Shown: positions 14,443-24,221, counted from the stretch's first letter. The stretch: 28,100 nucleotides of DNA from a virus (IMGVR_UViG_3300024258_000097:1-28100), one strand, 5' to 3'. Notes: generated by a model from the letters alone, not told the origin. Numbers and translations: made by a program.

Positions 14443-16223
14443 TGCCATTAAAATACGCAACAAAAGACATATCAATTAATAATGCAAAGGCATTCCTTCA
14501 TAGTTTAAATGCTGATGAAGACGGAAGATCTTCTAAGAAATCTACTATCCTTTATATGGCATTGGGTAAAAATAAACCATGGGCAGCCGATCCAACTCCA
14601 GATAATATGACGGATACAGACCAACATTTAAAGTTTGATATGAAACGTGATTGGATTGGTGCTAAGAAAATTAAAGATGGTGATGCTAGTCATGTGATTC
14701 CTAGACATGATTGGACTTCAGGTACTGTTTATTCAATGTACCGTGATACTGATACTAATGTTCACGCAAGAGCATTTTATGTATTGACTGATGAATTCAA
14801 TGTATATAAAGTTTTAAATAATAATAAGGGTGTAACATCTACTGAAAAACCAACTGGTTATTCTACGTTGCCTTTTACAACATCTGAAGGATATGTGTGG
14901 AAGTATTTGTTTACAATATCTGTAGACGATGCTGATAGGTTTTTAACAATTGATCATCTTCCTGTAAAAACTTTATCAGTAAGTGATGGTACTGCAGAAG
15001 AAGATAGACAATTATTAGTTCAAAATGCTGCAGTAAATGGATCTATTGAAGTTGTTGAGACTGTTAATATTGGTTCTAATTATCATATGATTGATAATGG
15101 TGTGATTGCTGCAGGTGGCAAGAATGATATCCAATTAAGTACAAGTGGTAATACTAACCCATCTCCTATTGATAATTATTATAACGGTGATTCTGTTTAT
15201 ATTATATCAGGAACAGGTGCTGGCCAAATAAGACGTGTTATTGATTATTCTGGTTCAACTAAAACTTTAACAGTTAATACTGCGTTTACAACAGTTGCTA
15301 ATACTGATTCTAGAGTTGTGATTTCCCCGACTGTTACTATTATTGGTGATGGTGCTGGAGCAAAAGCGTATTCAAGAGTAGATACATCAACTGGTGCTAT
15401 TTCAAACGTAAGTGTGATTGCTGTTGGTAGTAAGTATTCAAGAGCAGAAGCAATTGTTACATCTAATACTGTTCATGGTTCAGGTGCAAGTGCTAATGTT
15501 GTTATCAGTCCAATTGGTGGCCATGGTTCAGACCCAATTACTGAATTGTATTCTGATAAAGTTATGCTTAATTCTAAATTCGTAGATCCGGAAGGAGCAG
15601 TTATTACTGGTGCTGGATTTATTCCATCTAATACTGAATTCAGAACTATTAGTGTTGTTAAAGATCCAATCTTAAAGGTTAATTCTAATAACATCATTCA
15701 AGCAACTGAAACAATAGCAAATACTTCTAACAGTCCTGACTCATTAAGATTGACTACAAGACTAACTGCTTCTTATTTACAAATGAGTGGTGGATCTCCA
15801 GTAAATCCTCTTGCAGTAAAAGATATTATTACAAATGAAAGAAATTTATTAAGAGCAAAGAATGGTGCTTTAGAATTCGTAACAGAATTAGGTGCTGTAG
15901 GTAGAGAAACTGTTGCTTTAAGTAATGCAGTAAAGGCTGCTAATGCAGATATCGTTTATATACAAGATGACCCATCACAATCCGATGCATCTTACTATCA
16001 TTTCTATATAAATAATGTAGAGAGTTACGGTAATTACTCACCGTTCAAAATTGATGATAATATCATAAAGAGTACGAGTGAAACTAATATAGCACAAGTT
16101 ACTGCAATTAAAGGTCCTGAGGCAAATACTTTCTCAGGTGAAATATTATATACGGAACATGTAGAACCAGTTAGCAGAACTCCAGAACAAATTGAAGACA
16201 TAAAAATAGTCTTAGACTTTTAA
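14442..16223 (+). CDS. 8: gp8 baseplate wedge protein, enlarged
   Basis: The 593-residue product opens with a gp8-like domain: MPLKYATKDISINNAKAFLH, ILYMALGKNKPW, then FNVYKVLNNNKGVTSTEKPTGY and EGYVWKYLFTI (about 125-160). T4 gp8 has 334 residues and acts as a dimer on the outer wedge. The extra length is mostly in the middle (about 200-400), where Gly/Ser/Thr-rich beta units occur such as IIGDGAGAKAYSRVDTSTGA and ISNVSVIAVGSKYSRAEAIV. Similar units are seen in the gp7-like protein. The C-terminus again looks gp8-like (ILYTEHVEPVSRTPEQIEDI). It overlaps the gp7-like stop by one base. Confidence 0.85.
   Translation: MPLKYATKDISINNAKAFLHSLNADEDGRSSKKSTILYMALGKNKPWAADPTPDNMTDTDQHLKFDMKRDWIGAKKIKDGDASHVIPRHDWTSGTVYSMYRDTDTNVHARAFYVLTDEFNVYKVLNNNKGVTSTEKPTGYSTLPFTTSEGYVWKYLFTISVDDADRFLTIDHLPVKTLSVSDGTAEEDRQLLVQNAAVNGSIEVVETVNIGSNYHMIDNGVIAAGGKNDIQLSTSGNTNPSPIDNYYNGDSVYIISGTGAGQIRRVIDYSGSTKTLTVNTAFTTVANTDSRVVISPTVTIIGDGAGAKAYSRVDTSTGAISNVSVIAVGSKYSRAEAIVTSNTVHGSGASANVVISPIGGHGSDPITELYSDKVMLNSKFVDPEGAVITGAGFIPSNTEFRTISVVKDPILKVNSNNIIQATETIANTSNSPDSLRLTTRLTASYLQMSGGSPVNPLAVKDIITNERNLLRAKNGALEFVTELGAVGRETVALSNAVKAANADIVYIQDDPSQSDASYYHFYINNVESYGNYSPFKIDDNIIKSTSETNIAQVTAIKGPEANTFSGEILYTEHVEPVSRTPEQIEDIKIVLDF
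16007..16014 (+). promoter_or_regulatory. Possible internal late promoter (TATAAATA) upstream of the 1980-aa gene
   Basis: Exact TATAAATA within gp8, about 220 bases before the next start. Use as a promoter is uncertain for the same reason as other matches inside genes. Confidence 0.3.
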
Positions 16224-16235
16224 GGTAAAAATACA

Positions 16236-19200
16236 ATGGCAATCGAAACAAATTTAAACCAATCCCCATACTTTGATGATTTTAACGAGGACAAGAACTT
16301 TCATAGAGTTTTATTCCGTCCAGGTTATGCAGTACAAGCACGTGAATTGACTCAAATACAATCTATTCTACAAAACCAAGTAGAACGTTTTGCTAATGAG
16401 GTTATTGTTGATGGAACTGTTATTAGTGGTATTGGTTTATCAACTAAAACAATTGAATATGTTAAACTTAGAGATAAGGATGCTAACAACCGTGTATTAC
16501 TATTAAGTGACTTCTTTACAGGAAGTGCTATATCTAATGTTGTTGTTACTGGTGCTACTTCAGGTGTTACTGCAAAATTAATAGATGCTAGAGAAGGTTC
16601 TGAATCAATTGCTCCAGACTATTTTTCGTTATTCGTAAACTACACAAACTCAGGTGCTAATACTACAACTAAAACGTTTAATGATAATGAAACATTATTA
16701 GTAAGGCATTCAGGTAATAGCACATTCGTAGTTGCTGCGAACTCTATTTCTTCGGACTCAACTGGTTTAGGTTTTAGAGCAACTGTTTCTGATGGTGTTG
16801 TTTATCATAAAGGAACTTTCATTAAAGTTAATCCTCAAAGTGTAATCGTTGATAAGTATAATACATCTCCTGATAAGAAGATTGGATTTGAAACAAAAGA
16901 GAGTTTAGTCAACTCAAATGAGGATTCTTCATTACTAGACAACTCAACTGGTTCTACTAACTATGCGGCTCCAGGCTCTGATAGATTAAAGTTATCTGCT
17001 ACATTATCAGTAAGAAGTTTAACTTCTGCAAATACAACTACATTCTTTACGATTGCTGAAATCGAAAATGGTAATATCGTTCAAAAGTTTATCGATACAA
17101 CGTATTCTGATATTGGTAAATATATTAATGAAAGAGCATTTGAAACAAATGGTAACTTTGCTGTTGAACCATTTAATATTAGAATTAGAGAACACTTAAA
17201 GAATACTAACAACTTGGGTCGTTATTCTTCTGCAGATGGTGGTAGTGTAAATAAACTTGTAGCAGAAGTTGAAAGTGGAACTGGTTATGTTGGTGGTAAT
17301 AGAGTTTCTATCGAGGCATCTTTATTTAGAGATGTAGATAAAGCAACTGAATGGGACACTAAGGATGGTCGTGTAATCGGTCAAGCATATGGTAATTACA
17401 TTAATGCTAAAGAAGTTGTTGGTACTTGGGACTTCCAAGGTTTGAGAGAAGTTACTTTACAAGACGCTAAACAACGTGGTATCTCTGGTAAGAACTTAGG
17501 TATTCAAGGTGCGAGGGGTTCTTCTATTGGTACTGCTCGTGTACGTGGATTCCAATGGGATTCTGGTACTCCAGGAACTGCTTCTGGGCAATTTAGAATT
17601 TACTTATTTGACGTTCAAATGAATTCTGGTAAGTCATTCTCTGAAGTAAGAGGTGTTTATGAGAATAATACATCAGGTCCTAAAGCGATGTGTGATATTG
17701 TACTTGAAACTAACGGTACTGCTAAATTACAAGAAACTGGATTAAATACATTAATCTTTCCTTTCACACAAAACGGTACTAAAACTCTTAGAGATTCTGA
17801 TGGTAACATTGATACACAATTTGTTTACAGAACTGAAAAGTCGGTAAGTTTTGCCACAGATGGAACTGCTACTGTAACTGCGAATACTGCTCACTCTGGT
17901 GGTACTGAAGTTAATAATGATACTGGTGCTCCTCTATCAAATACTGACGAAAGAAATATTGTTGTCGTTTCTAGAGGCGCTGTTAGCACTGATGCTCATA
18001 CTGGGCAAGTAACAGCATTTACTGGAAATACAATTACTGGTTCTGCTACTACGTTTTCTACACAATACCAAGTTGGCGATTTTATCACCATTGAAGATGG
18101 TGCTAATACAGTAACAGAAAGAATTATGACTATCAACAGTGATACGTCTATTCAAGTTGCTAATACAGTTCCTTATACTAGAAGTTCTGCAGGTCTTGCT
18201 CATAAAACTACTTTCCCAAGTGGTTACATTTTTGATACAAGTGCTAATGGTACGATTACTTCAACTTCTACTCAACATCAAATCAACTTACAACAAGCAA
18301 ATCTTGCTTCAACGTTTACTGCTTCGGTTTACTTCAACCGTTTAAGAAGTAATGCTGTCCAATCTGCTAAGACTGTATTGAAAGATAAGTTTATTCATAT
18401 TAACACTAACACTAATACTGCGACAAATAAAGGTCCATGGTCATTAGGTGTTTCTGATGCATATAAAATAGTTGCTGTATATCACGGTTCTAATACTGGT
18501 GTTTCAACTTCAAGTAATGATGTCACCTCTCACTTTGAATTGAATGATGGTCAGAAAGATGCATTCTACGACACTTCCCTAATTAAACAAAAAGCAACAA
18601 GTTCTTTAGACTTGTCTAGCGCTGGTTTGATGGTTAAGTTCAATTACTTTGACAGAAACTTTTCTTCAGGTATTGGTTACTTATCTGTAGACTCATATCC
18701 TATTGATGATACTACTGCAGCTAATACTGCTGCTATTGTGACTCAAGAGATCCCTATATTCACTTCACCTACTAGTGGTAAGACATATGATTTAAGGGAT
18801 TCTGTAGACTTCAGACCTATTAAAACAAATACCGTCACACCGTCTGGTACAGGAACTGTTGCCTCAGCACCTACTAACCCTACTAATTCATCTACATTTA
18901 GTATTTCGTCAACTGGTGCTCATATGCCGACTCCTGATGAGAACTTCCAAGCAGATATTCAATATTACTTGCCTCGTAAAGACAGGATTGTATTGACTAA
19001 AGAGGGTGGAGTTGAAGTTGTTAAGGGTGTTGCTTCATTAACACCAAGAACTCCTGATGAATTAGCAGGTTCAATGACACTTGCTGTACTGAACATTCCA
19101 GTGTTCCCATCATTATCCCCATATGTTGCTAAACAATATAACAGAAATGATTATCAAGTTACATTAGATATTGAAAATAATCGTAGATATACTATGAAAG

Positions 19201-22178
19201 ATCTACGTGCTGTTGAGCAACGTGTTAAGAATTTAGAATACTACTCATCACTTAATGCTCTTGAGTCGTCTGCTAAGAATAAGCAAATCTTCGGTTCTAC
19301 TGGTATTGATAGATTTAAGAATGGTTTCTTAGTTGATAACTTTGATGGTCATAATATTGGTGATACAAGTAAGGTTGGATATCGAGTTGCGGTTGATAGA
19401 AACGAATCACAATTAAGACCATCGTTTAGCAGAACAGATGTTAATTTCAATCAGTCTGCGGTGCTAGCATCTTCAAATATTACGAAGTCTGGTGACTTAA
19501 TTACTTTATCATATACGCATACAAGTTTACACGGTCAACCATTTGCGAGTAAGATTAGAAACCCAGTTCAAGAATTATCATTCAACTGGAGAGGTGAGGT
19601 TACATTAAACCCTGCTGTTGATAATACACCAGACATAACTACATTACCAGATATTCAAATAGACTTTGGTGGTATGTATAATGCTATCGCACAAGTTGCT
19701 GATTTGGCAGGTGTGACTGGAACAGATTGGGGTAATTGGAATACTTCTTCAGTTTCATCTTCAACAAGAAATGCTGGAAATTGGAGTAGTGGTTGGTCTG
19801 GTGGTGTAAGAAGAACTACTACTACACAAACCAATCAAATTAGAAGTGGTATTCAAACTAACATTAGTCCTTCAACAGAAACATTTAGTATTGGTAATTT
19901 TGTAACTAACGTTGCTGTTAGGGATTATATCCGACCTAGATCTATTCAGTTTACTGCAAATCGTATGAAACCTAACACACGTGTTTGGCCATTCTTCGAT
20001 GGAGAGGCAGTTGCTGCATATTGTACACCTGCTAACTCATCATTTGCTAATACTGCTAATGAGGGTGCAAGTTTAACAACTGATGCAAACGGTAATGCTT
20101 ATGGTATGTTCCGTATTCCTAATGACGATAGTTTAAAATTCCGAGTTGGTACTAGACGATTTGAATTGAAAGATATTGCAAATCTTATTACTGAAGAAGC
20201 ATTGGTATCTACTTCTGCTCACGGTGACTATACAAGTATTGGTTTAGATGTATCTCAAAGAGGTTCGACTATTAATATGGTCACTCCTCAAATATCTCAA
20301 GCGAGTGTAACTAATAATAGAACCTTGACATCAGTCAATTCTAGAAACGTTACTACTTGGAGGAGAAGTCCACCTTCATCAGATCCAATTTCACAAACGT
20401 TTATTGTTTCTGCGGGTGACTCTGATGGTGCATTCATTACTAAGATTGACTTGTTCTTTGGTAGGAAGTCTGATACTTATCCTATCACTCTTCAAATTAG
20501 AGAAGTTGAGAATGGTTTCCCTACTACAACGATTGTTCCTTATGGTTCTAAAACGTTGCAACCAAGTGAAATTAATATTGACCCAACTACAGGTGATACA
20601 GCAACAACGTTTGAATTTGATTCTCCTGTATTCTTAAAGAATAACACGGACTATGTATTCGCAGTATTACCTGCTGGTAACTGTGATGAGTTCGGATTAT
20701 GGGTTGGTCGATTAGGTGGAACTGATGTGTTTACTGGAGAATTAATCCACAAACAACCAGCATCTGGTGTGATGTTTATGTCTGCTGATAATAAGACTTG
20801 GTCTCCAATTCAAAATGAAGATATTAAATATAGAATCCATAAAGCAAGTTTCACTACAAACACTGGTACGGTATATGTAGAGAATGATGATATTGAATTT
20901 ATGGCATCTGATAATTTCTACGGAACGTTTAACCACGGTGAGAAAGTTGTTGCCGAATCAGTATTAAGACTACAAGGTATTACTGGTAATGCTGCAGGTG
21001 ATTATATCACGGTTGGTACAACTATTGCGAATACAACTGGTACATCTGCTAATGGTGTTGTTAGAAGTATTATTAATGAATATGCTAATGGTACAGTTAT
21101 TGTTAAAGTAGATCCATATAATCCAACTAAGTTTGGTACTATGGCAACTGGTAATAATTCAGTTCTCATTTTAGGTTCTAACTTTACAAGTGGTAAGGGT
21201 AAGGTAGATTCATTTACTGCTAATACTAACAGTGGTTTTGTTAAGTTTATTGATGCACCAAATGGTAAGATCTATCTTGATAGTGCTACTGGCGCATTTG
21301 CTAACGGTTATGTTCGTGGCCAAGTTTCTGGTGCTGCGACAAGAATAACAACAGTTGATAATATTCAAATCAATACTCTTGTTCCTAAGATTCCTCAAAT
21401 CAATTATGGTAATACGGCATCTTCATGGTCAGTAAGAACTACATCTGATTCTGCTGTAATTGGTGCTTCATATACTAACATTGATGTTAGTGTTGATAAC
21501 AACTTCTTGGTTGGTGAAAAGAAAGTATATTCTAAGACTAACGAAACTGCATTAATTTCAGTTGATGGAAGTAAGAAGTCATTAGTAATGAAAGGTTCTT
21601 TCTCAACAAGTGATACAAATGTATCACCAGTAATTGATACTTCAAGAATTAATGGAATCGTTATCGGTAATGTAATAAATAATACTAACGTAGATGAACA
21701 TAAAGAAGTTGGTGATGCGTTGGTTAGATATATTACTAAACCAATTACATTGGATGACGGACAAGAAGCGGAAGACTTAACTGTATATTTAACTTCTTAT
21801 AAACCACAAGGTACTGATGTTAGTGTATATGCTAGAATTCATAATTCTGAAGATTCAGATGACTTTGGTGATAAAGATTATACACCATTGACTCAAATCA
21901 CTTCTAGTAATACTTATTCGGATAGTGTTGATACTACTGACTTGAAAGAATTTGAATATGGATTTAGTGCTAATGTTGCTGGTGGTGGGTTCTTAACAAC
22001 TGCTAACTCTCATGCTCATCTAAATAGTTCTAACAGTGAAGTTGTTGCTTATCGTTCTGCTGGTGGTGGTATATACCATACCTATAAGACGTTCGCAATT
22101 AAGATTGTTATGACGAGTACTGGAACTAATATTGTTCCGTTGGTTAAAGATATGAGGGCAATTGCTTTACAGAAATAA
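16236..22178 (+). CDS. Giant DUF4815-type tail/baseplate structural protein (1980 residues)
   Basis: The N-terminus has the pattern of DUF4815 proteins from marine T4-like phages: LNQSPYFDDFNEDKNFHRVL, FRPGYAVQARELTQIQSILQ and GTVISG. The central part (about 950-1060) has LRDSVDFRPI-like and NRRYTMKDLRAVEQRVKNLE, a coiled-coil stretch. A jelly-roll-like segment follows near 1390-1530 (ITKIDLFFGRKSDTYPITLQ, NNTDYVFAVLPAG, VMFMSADNKTWSP). Many Gly/Asn/Thr-rich beta units lie between. I take it as a peripheral baseplate or fibre-anchoring protein occupying the place held by genes 9-12 in T4, none of which is recognisable here. The exact role is unknown to me. It begins 12 bases after gp8, with a weak ribosome binding site (AAGGTAAAAA). 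Confidence 0.75.
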   Translation: MAIETNLNQSPYFDDFNEDKNFHRVLFRPGYAVQARELTQIQSILQNQVERFANEVIVDGTVISGIGLSTKTIEYVKLRDKDANNRVLLLSDFFTGSAISNVVVTGATSGVTAKLIDAREGSESIAPDYFSLFVNYTNSGANTTTKTFNDNETLLVRHSGNSTFVVAANSISSDSTGLGFRATVSDGVVYHKGTFIKVNPQSVIVDKYNTSPDKKIGFETKESLVNSNEDSSLLDNSTGSTNYAAPGSDRLKLSATLSVRSLTSANTTTFFTIAEIENGNIVQKFIDTTYSDIGKYINERAFETNGNFAVEPFNIRIREHLKNTNNLGRYSSADGGSVNKLVAEVESGTGYVGGNRVSIEASLFRDVDKATEWDTKDGRVIGQAYGNYINAKEVVGTWDFQGLREVTLQDAKQRGISGKNLGIQGARGSSIGTARVRGFQWDSGTPGTASGQFRIYLFDVQMNSGKSFSEVRGVYENNTSGPKAMCDIVLETNGTAKLQETGLNTLIFPFTQNGTKTLRDSDGNIDTQFVYRTEKSVSFATDGTATVTANTAHSGGTEVNNDTGAPLSNTDERNIVVVSRGAVSTDAHTGQVTAFTGNTITGSATTFSTQYQVGDFITIEDGANTVTERIMTINSDTSIQVANTVPYTRSSAGLAHKTTFPSGYIFDTSANGTITSTSTQHQINLQQANLASTFTASVYFNRLRSNAVQSAKTVLKDKFIHINTNTNTATNKGPWSLGVSDAYKIVAVYHGSNTGVSTSSNDVTSHFELNDGQKDAFYDTSLIKQKATSSLDLSSAGLMVKFNYFDRNFSSGIGYLSVDSYPIDDTTAANTAAIVTQEIPIFTSPTSGKTYDLRDSVDFRPIKTNTVTPSGTGTVASAPTNPTNSSTFSISSTGAHMPTPDENFQADIQYYLPRKDRIVLTKEGGVEVVKGVASLTPRTPDELAGSMTLAVLNIPVFPSLSPYVAKQYNRNDYQVTLDIENNRRYTMKDLRAVEQRVKNLEYYSSLNALESSAKNKQIFGSTGIDRFKNGFLVDNFDGHNIGDTSKVGYRVAVDRNESQLRPSFSRTDVNFNQSAVLASSNITKSGDLITLSYTHTSLHGQPFASKIRNPVQELSFNWRGEVTLNPAVDNTPDITTLPDIQIDFGGMYNAIAQVADLAGVTGTDWGNWNTSSVSSSTRNAGNWSSGWSGGVRRTTTTQTNQIRSGIQTNISPSTETFSIGNFVTNVAVRDYIRPRSIQFTANRMKPNTRVWPFFDGEAVAAYCTPANSSFANTANEGASLTTDANGNAYGMFRIPNDDSLKFRVGTRRFELKDIANLITEEALVSTSAHGDYTSIGLDVSQRGSTINMVTPQISQASVTNNRTLTSVNSRNVTTWRRSPPSSDPISQTFIVSAGDSDGAFITKIDLFFGRKSDTYPITLQIREVENGFPTTTIVPYGSKTLQPSEINIDPTTGDTATTFEFDSPVFLKNNTDYVFAVLPAGNCDEFGLWVGRLGGTDVFTGELIHKQPASGVMFMSADNKTWSPIQNEDIKYRIHKASFTTNTGTVYVENDDIEFMASDNFYGTFNHGEKVVAESVLRLQGITGNAAGDYITVGTTIANTTGTSANGVVRSIINEYANGTVIVKVDPYNPTKFGTMATGNNSVLILGSNFTSGKGKVDSFTANTNSGFVKFIDAPNGKIYLDSATGAFANGYVRGQVSGAATRITTVDNIQINTLVPKIPQINYGNTASSWSVRTTSDSAVIGASYTNIDVSVDNNFLVGEKKVYSKTNETALISVDGSKKSLVMKGSFSTSDTNVSPVIDTSRINGIVIGNVINNTNVDEHKEVGDALVRYITKPITLDDGQEAEDLTVYLTSYKPQGTDVSVYARIHNSEDSDDFGDKDYTPLTQITSSNTYSDSVDTTDLKEFEYGFSANVAGGGFLTTANSHAHLNSSNSEVVAYRSAGGGIYHTYKTFAIKIVMTSTGTNIVPLVKDMRAIALQK

Positions 22179-22378
22179 TGGAAGTGGTTAAGATACAAGA
22201 TAATGAGGACTTGATAAGGGATGTTGGTACTAATGCAGTATTAAATTCTAATATGTCCTCACTTGAAAAGTATAAAGCAAGAAGAAACAAAGAAAGAGAA
22301 ATGAACGATGATGTTCAAAATTTAAAGCAAGATGTTAATGAGATAAAATCTATGCTTAAACAATTATTAGAGAAATAA
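22178..22378 (+). CDS. 66-residue coiled-coil protein
   Basis: The product reads MEVVKIQDNEDLIRDVGTNA, then VLNSNMSSLEKYKARRNKER, and ends in a heptad-rich helix (VQNLKQDVNEIKSMLKQLLE). The 'DLIRD...AVLN...YK.RR' layout is one I recall from short conserved proteins next to structural genes in marine T4-like phages; no function is known to me. Its ATG overlaps the stop of the giant protein (TAATG), which supports it being real and co-translated. Confidence 0.78.
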   Translation: MEVVKIQDNEDLIRDVGTNAVLNSNMSSLEKYKARRNKEREMNDDVQNLKQDVNEIKSMLKQLLEK

Positions 22379-22379
22379 T

Positions 22380-22928
22380 ATGGCAGTAACAATTTCAAAT
22401 ACCAACTTAACCAGCAACTTCAATACTTGGAGGATGAATACAAACTTATTAGCAGAGTCAATGAGTAAGAACAGTGTTACTGTTTGGCGAGGTAATGCTA
22501 ACAGAGGTGGTTCGGTTACAGGTAATGGACACATTTCTGGAACGTTTTCTGCTAACGAATTAAGAACGACTTCTCTTAAAGGTGGCAACACTACAGTTGC
22601 TAGTGCGCTTACAATCAGTTCTAATACAAATATTTCTGGTCAGACACTTTCAGTATCTGCTAATACAACCTTTACTGGTAACGTAAACTTTACTTCAGTT
22701 GGTACTGATAGAATTATTATGGGTGATGTTAGTCGTGTCAGGATAACTGGTGGTTCTAATAATAACATTATGTATCAGAAGAATTCTGACGAAATTCAAT
22801 TTACAGCAGACCCAATCGCAAATTCAATTACGATTGCTGCTGGTAATGTTCAAACGTTACTAGATGCTAAGGAAAATGCTGGTGAATCTGCTGATCAATC
22901 AATAGCAATGTCAATTGCGTTAGGATAG
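22380..22928 (+). CDS. 182-residue virion or fibre protein, beta-rich
   Basis: The start ATG lies two bases after the previous stop. The product has a short N-terminal module (TSNFNTWRMNTNLLAESMSK), then Gly/Thr/Ser/Asn-rich beta repeats (ISSNTNISGQTLSVSANTTF, TGNVNF) like those in the 364-residue fibre protein downstream, and a compact C-terminal part (RIIMGDVSRVRITGGSNNNI). It looks like a trimeric fibre or fibre-linker protein. I do not recognise a named family; assignment rests on composition and neighbours. Confidence 0.72.
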   Translation: MAVTISNTNLTSNFNTWRMNTNLLAESMSKNSVTVWRGNANRGGSVTGNGHISGTFSANELRTTSLKGGNTTVASALTISSNTNISGQTLSVSANTTFTGNVNFTSVGTDRIIMGDVSRVRITGGSNNNIMYQKNSDEIQFTADPIANSITIAAGNVQTLLDAKENAGESADQSIAMSIALG

Positions 22929-22932
22929 AGAT

Positions 22933-23268
22933 ATGGGTGCAAAAGCAAATATAATCATTGACCAAGGTGCTGACTTCGCAACGTCTATCGCCGTTGCTGA
23001 TGTTGACGGAAACATTGTCGATTTATCTGGATACACCGCAAGAGGTCAAATCAGGAAACACTACACTTCTTCGACAAAGACTGATTTTATTATCACATTC
23101 GGGATTCCAAGAACGGAAGGAGTTGTTAATTTGACTCTATCAAACGCAAATACTGCTTCGATGGAGGCAGGTAGATATGTTTTTGATTCAGAATTAATAT
23201 CAGGTGCTGGCGTTGTTTCTAGAATGGTTGAAGGAATAGCAACAGTGACACCTGAGGTAACGAGGTAA
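22933..23268 (+). CDS. 111-residue Ig-like virion protein
   Basis: The product has an N-terminal beta-sandwich pattern common to small phage virion and adhesin-base proteins: IIIDQGADFATSIAVADVDG, NIVDLSGYTARGQIRK, then MEAGRYVFDSELI and a final strand. Such domains are found in proteins that anchor fibres. A ribosome binding site GGATAGAGAT precedes the ATG. The next gene follows three bases after the stop. The specific role is unknown. Confidence 0.75.
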   Translation: MGAKANIIIDQGADFATSIAVADVDGNIVDLSGYTARGQIRKHYTSSTKTDFIITFGIPRTEGVVNLTLSNANTASMEAGRYVFDSELISGAGVVSRMVEGIATVTPEVTR

Positions 23269-23271
23269 TAG

Positions 23272-23505
23272 ATGGCAAACTTTAAAGTCAAGTTGACACC
23301 AACAACTCCAAACTTTACATTAAAGAACACTTCAATTGCTGGTGCTAGAATTGATAAGATGGACGACATCGTAGAAGTTGCTGATAATAAGGTAGATGGT
23401 GCTGTACTTGTATATAAAGCAACGACGGATAAGTACGAATTGAAAAAGGTTTTAACTTGGGATGCTGCTGCTGACAATTATAAAGTTGACGGCGGTGAGT
23501 TCTAA
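23272..23505 (+). CDS. 77-residue small structural protein
   Basis: A short product with TPTTPNFTLKNTSIAGARID, DDIVEVADNKVDGAVLVYKA and a YELKKVLTWDAAADNYKVDG end. The 'VDGAVLVY...Y.L..VLTWD...Y.VDGGEF' pattern suggests a small beta domain also seen in fibre-associated phage proteins. It is tightly packed between virion genes: three bases from the preceding stop, and one-base overlap (TAATG) with the next ATG. No function assigned. Confidence 0.72.
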   Translation: MANFKVKLTPTTPNFTLKNTSIAGARIDKMDDIVEVADNKVDGAVLVYKATTDKYELKKVLTWDAAADNYKVDGGEF

Positions 23506-23903
23506 TGTCTGCTAATACTCTATTAACAATAAAACGCAGTCAATCGACTGCTGCTCCAGTTGCCCTTGCTAATGGTGAATTAGCATATTCATATTCTTCT
23601 GACAAATTATTTATCGGACAGACTGCTAACTCAAGTGTAGCAACAAGTGTTGAATATATTGGTGGTAAATTAGCAATGGATAAAATTGCTAATTTAGAAA
23701 GTATTGTTATTGAGGGAAATCAAATTCATAATAATATTACAATTAATGGTGAGATGACATTCTCTACTTACACTAACAATGCTGTACTTATTGCTAAGAC
23801 TGGTGGATTGGTGGATTTCGTAACTGGTACGAGTGGTAAAGTTATGCAGATTGCTGCGAATGGCACACCCACTTTTGATGATTTGAATGGTGGAACATAT
23901 TAG
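23505..23903 (+). CDS. 132-residue fibre-type protein with Mtd-N-like N-terminus
   Basis: The N-terminus reads LLTIKRSQSTAAPVALANGE, then LAYSYSSDKLFIGQ. This is the 'KRS...L..GELA....d.LfiG' motif of phage fibre and receptor-binding proteins, similar to the N-terminal domain of Bordetella phage major tropism determinant. It occurs again in three later genes of this window. The rest is beta-rich (ITINGEMTFSTYTNNAVLIA, GTSGKVMQIAANGTPTF), the latter resembling the end of fibre repeat modules. A short fibre or fibre-connector is likely. Confidence 0.75.
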   Translation: MSANTLLTIKRSQSTAAPVALANGELAYSYSSDKLFIGQTANSSVATSVEYIGGKLAMDKIANLESIVIEGNQIHNNITINGEMTFSTYTNNAVLIAKTGGLVDFVTGTSGKVMQIAANGTPTFDDLNGGTY

Positions 23904-23906
23904 ATA

Positions 23907-24209
23907 ATGTCATATACAGATGCTGAGGAAGTCTTTGGATTATATACAAAGGAATCGGAAAATCAACTTGTAGAATATAATAAGATGATTATTGCTTTGA
24001 GGACTAAGATAACTTTCCTTGAGAAACAAATTGAAGAACAAAATAAAATTCCAGTCCCAAGAATGATTGTCGAACAGATAATTGAGTTGGAACAAAAGAA
24101 TAGAAAATTACAGGATGATTTGAAATTTTACGAACCTCATATACCTGAGAATGTAAAAGCAAAAAGGAATAAACAGAAAGCACCAACCCGTAAAGGTGGA
24201 TTGCGATAA
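23907..24209 (+). CDS. 100-residue coiled-coil protein
   Basis: The product is mostly helical: an acidic start (MSYTDAEEVFGLYTKESENQ), a long heptad region (residues about 25-80: ALRTKITFLEKQIEEQNKIP, EQIIELEQKNRKLQDDLKFY) and a basic tail rich in Lys and Arg. It is unlike the beta-rich neighbours. It may be a coiled-coil virion linker or an assembly chaperone for the fibres; no family is recognised. It starts three bases after the preceding stop, and is the last gene before a late promoter. Confidence 0.72.
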   Translation: MSYTDAEEVFGLYTKESENQLVEYNKMIIALRTKITFLEKQIEEQNKIPVPRMIVEQIIELEQKNRKLQDDLKFYEPHIPENVKAKRNKQKAPTRKGGLR

Positions 24210-24221
24210 AAGGTATATTTT

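Noticed and set aside
14340-16014. Treating every TATAAATA inside genes as a firm promoter
   Set aside because: In such AT-rich coding sequence eight-base matches can arise by chance; only those in intergenic gaps were given good confidence.
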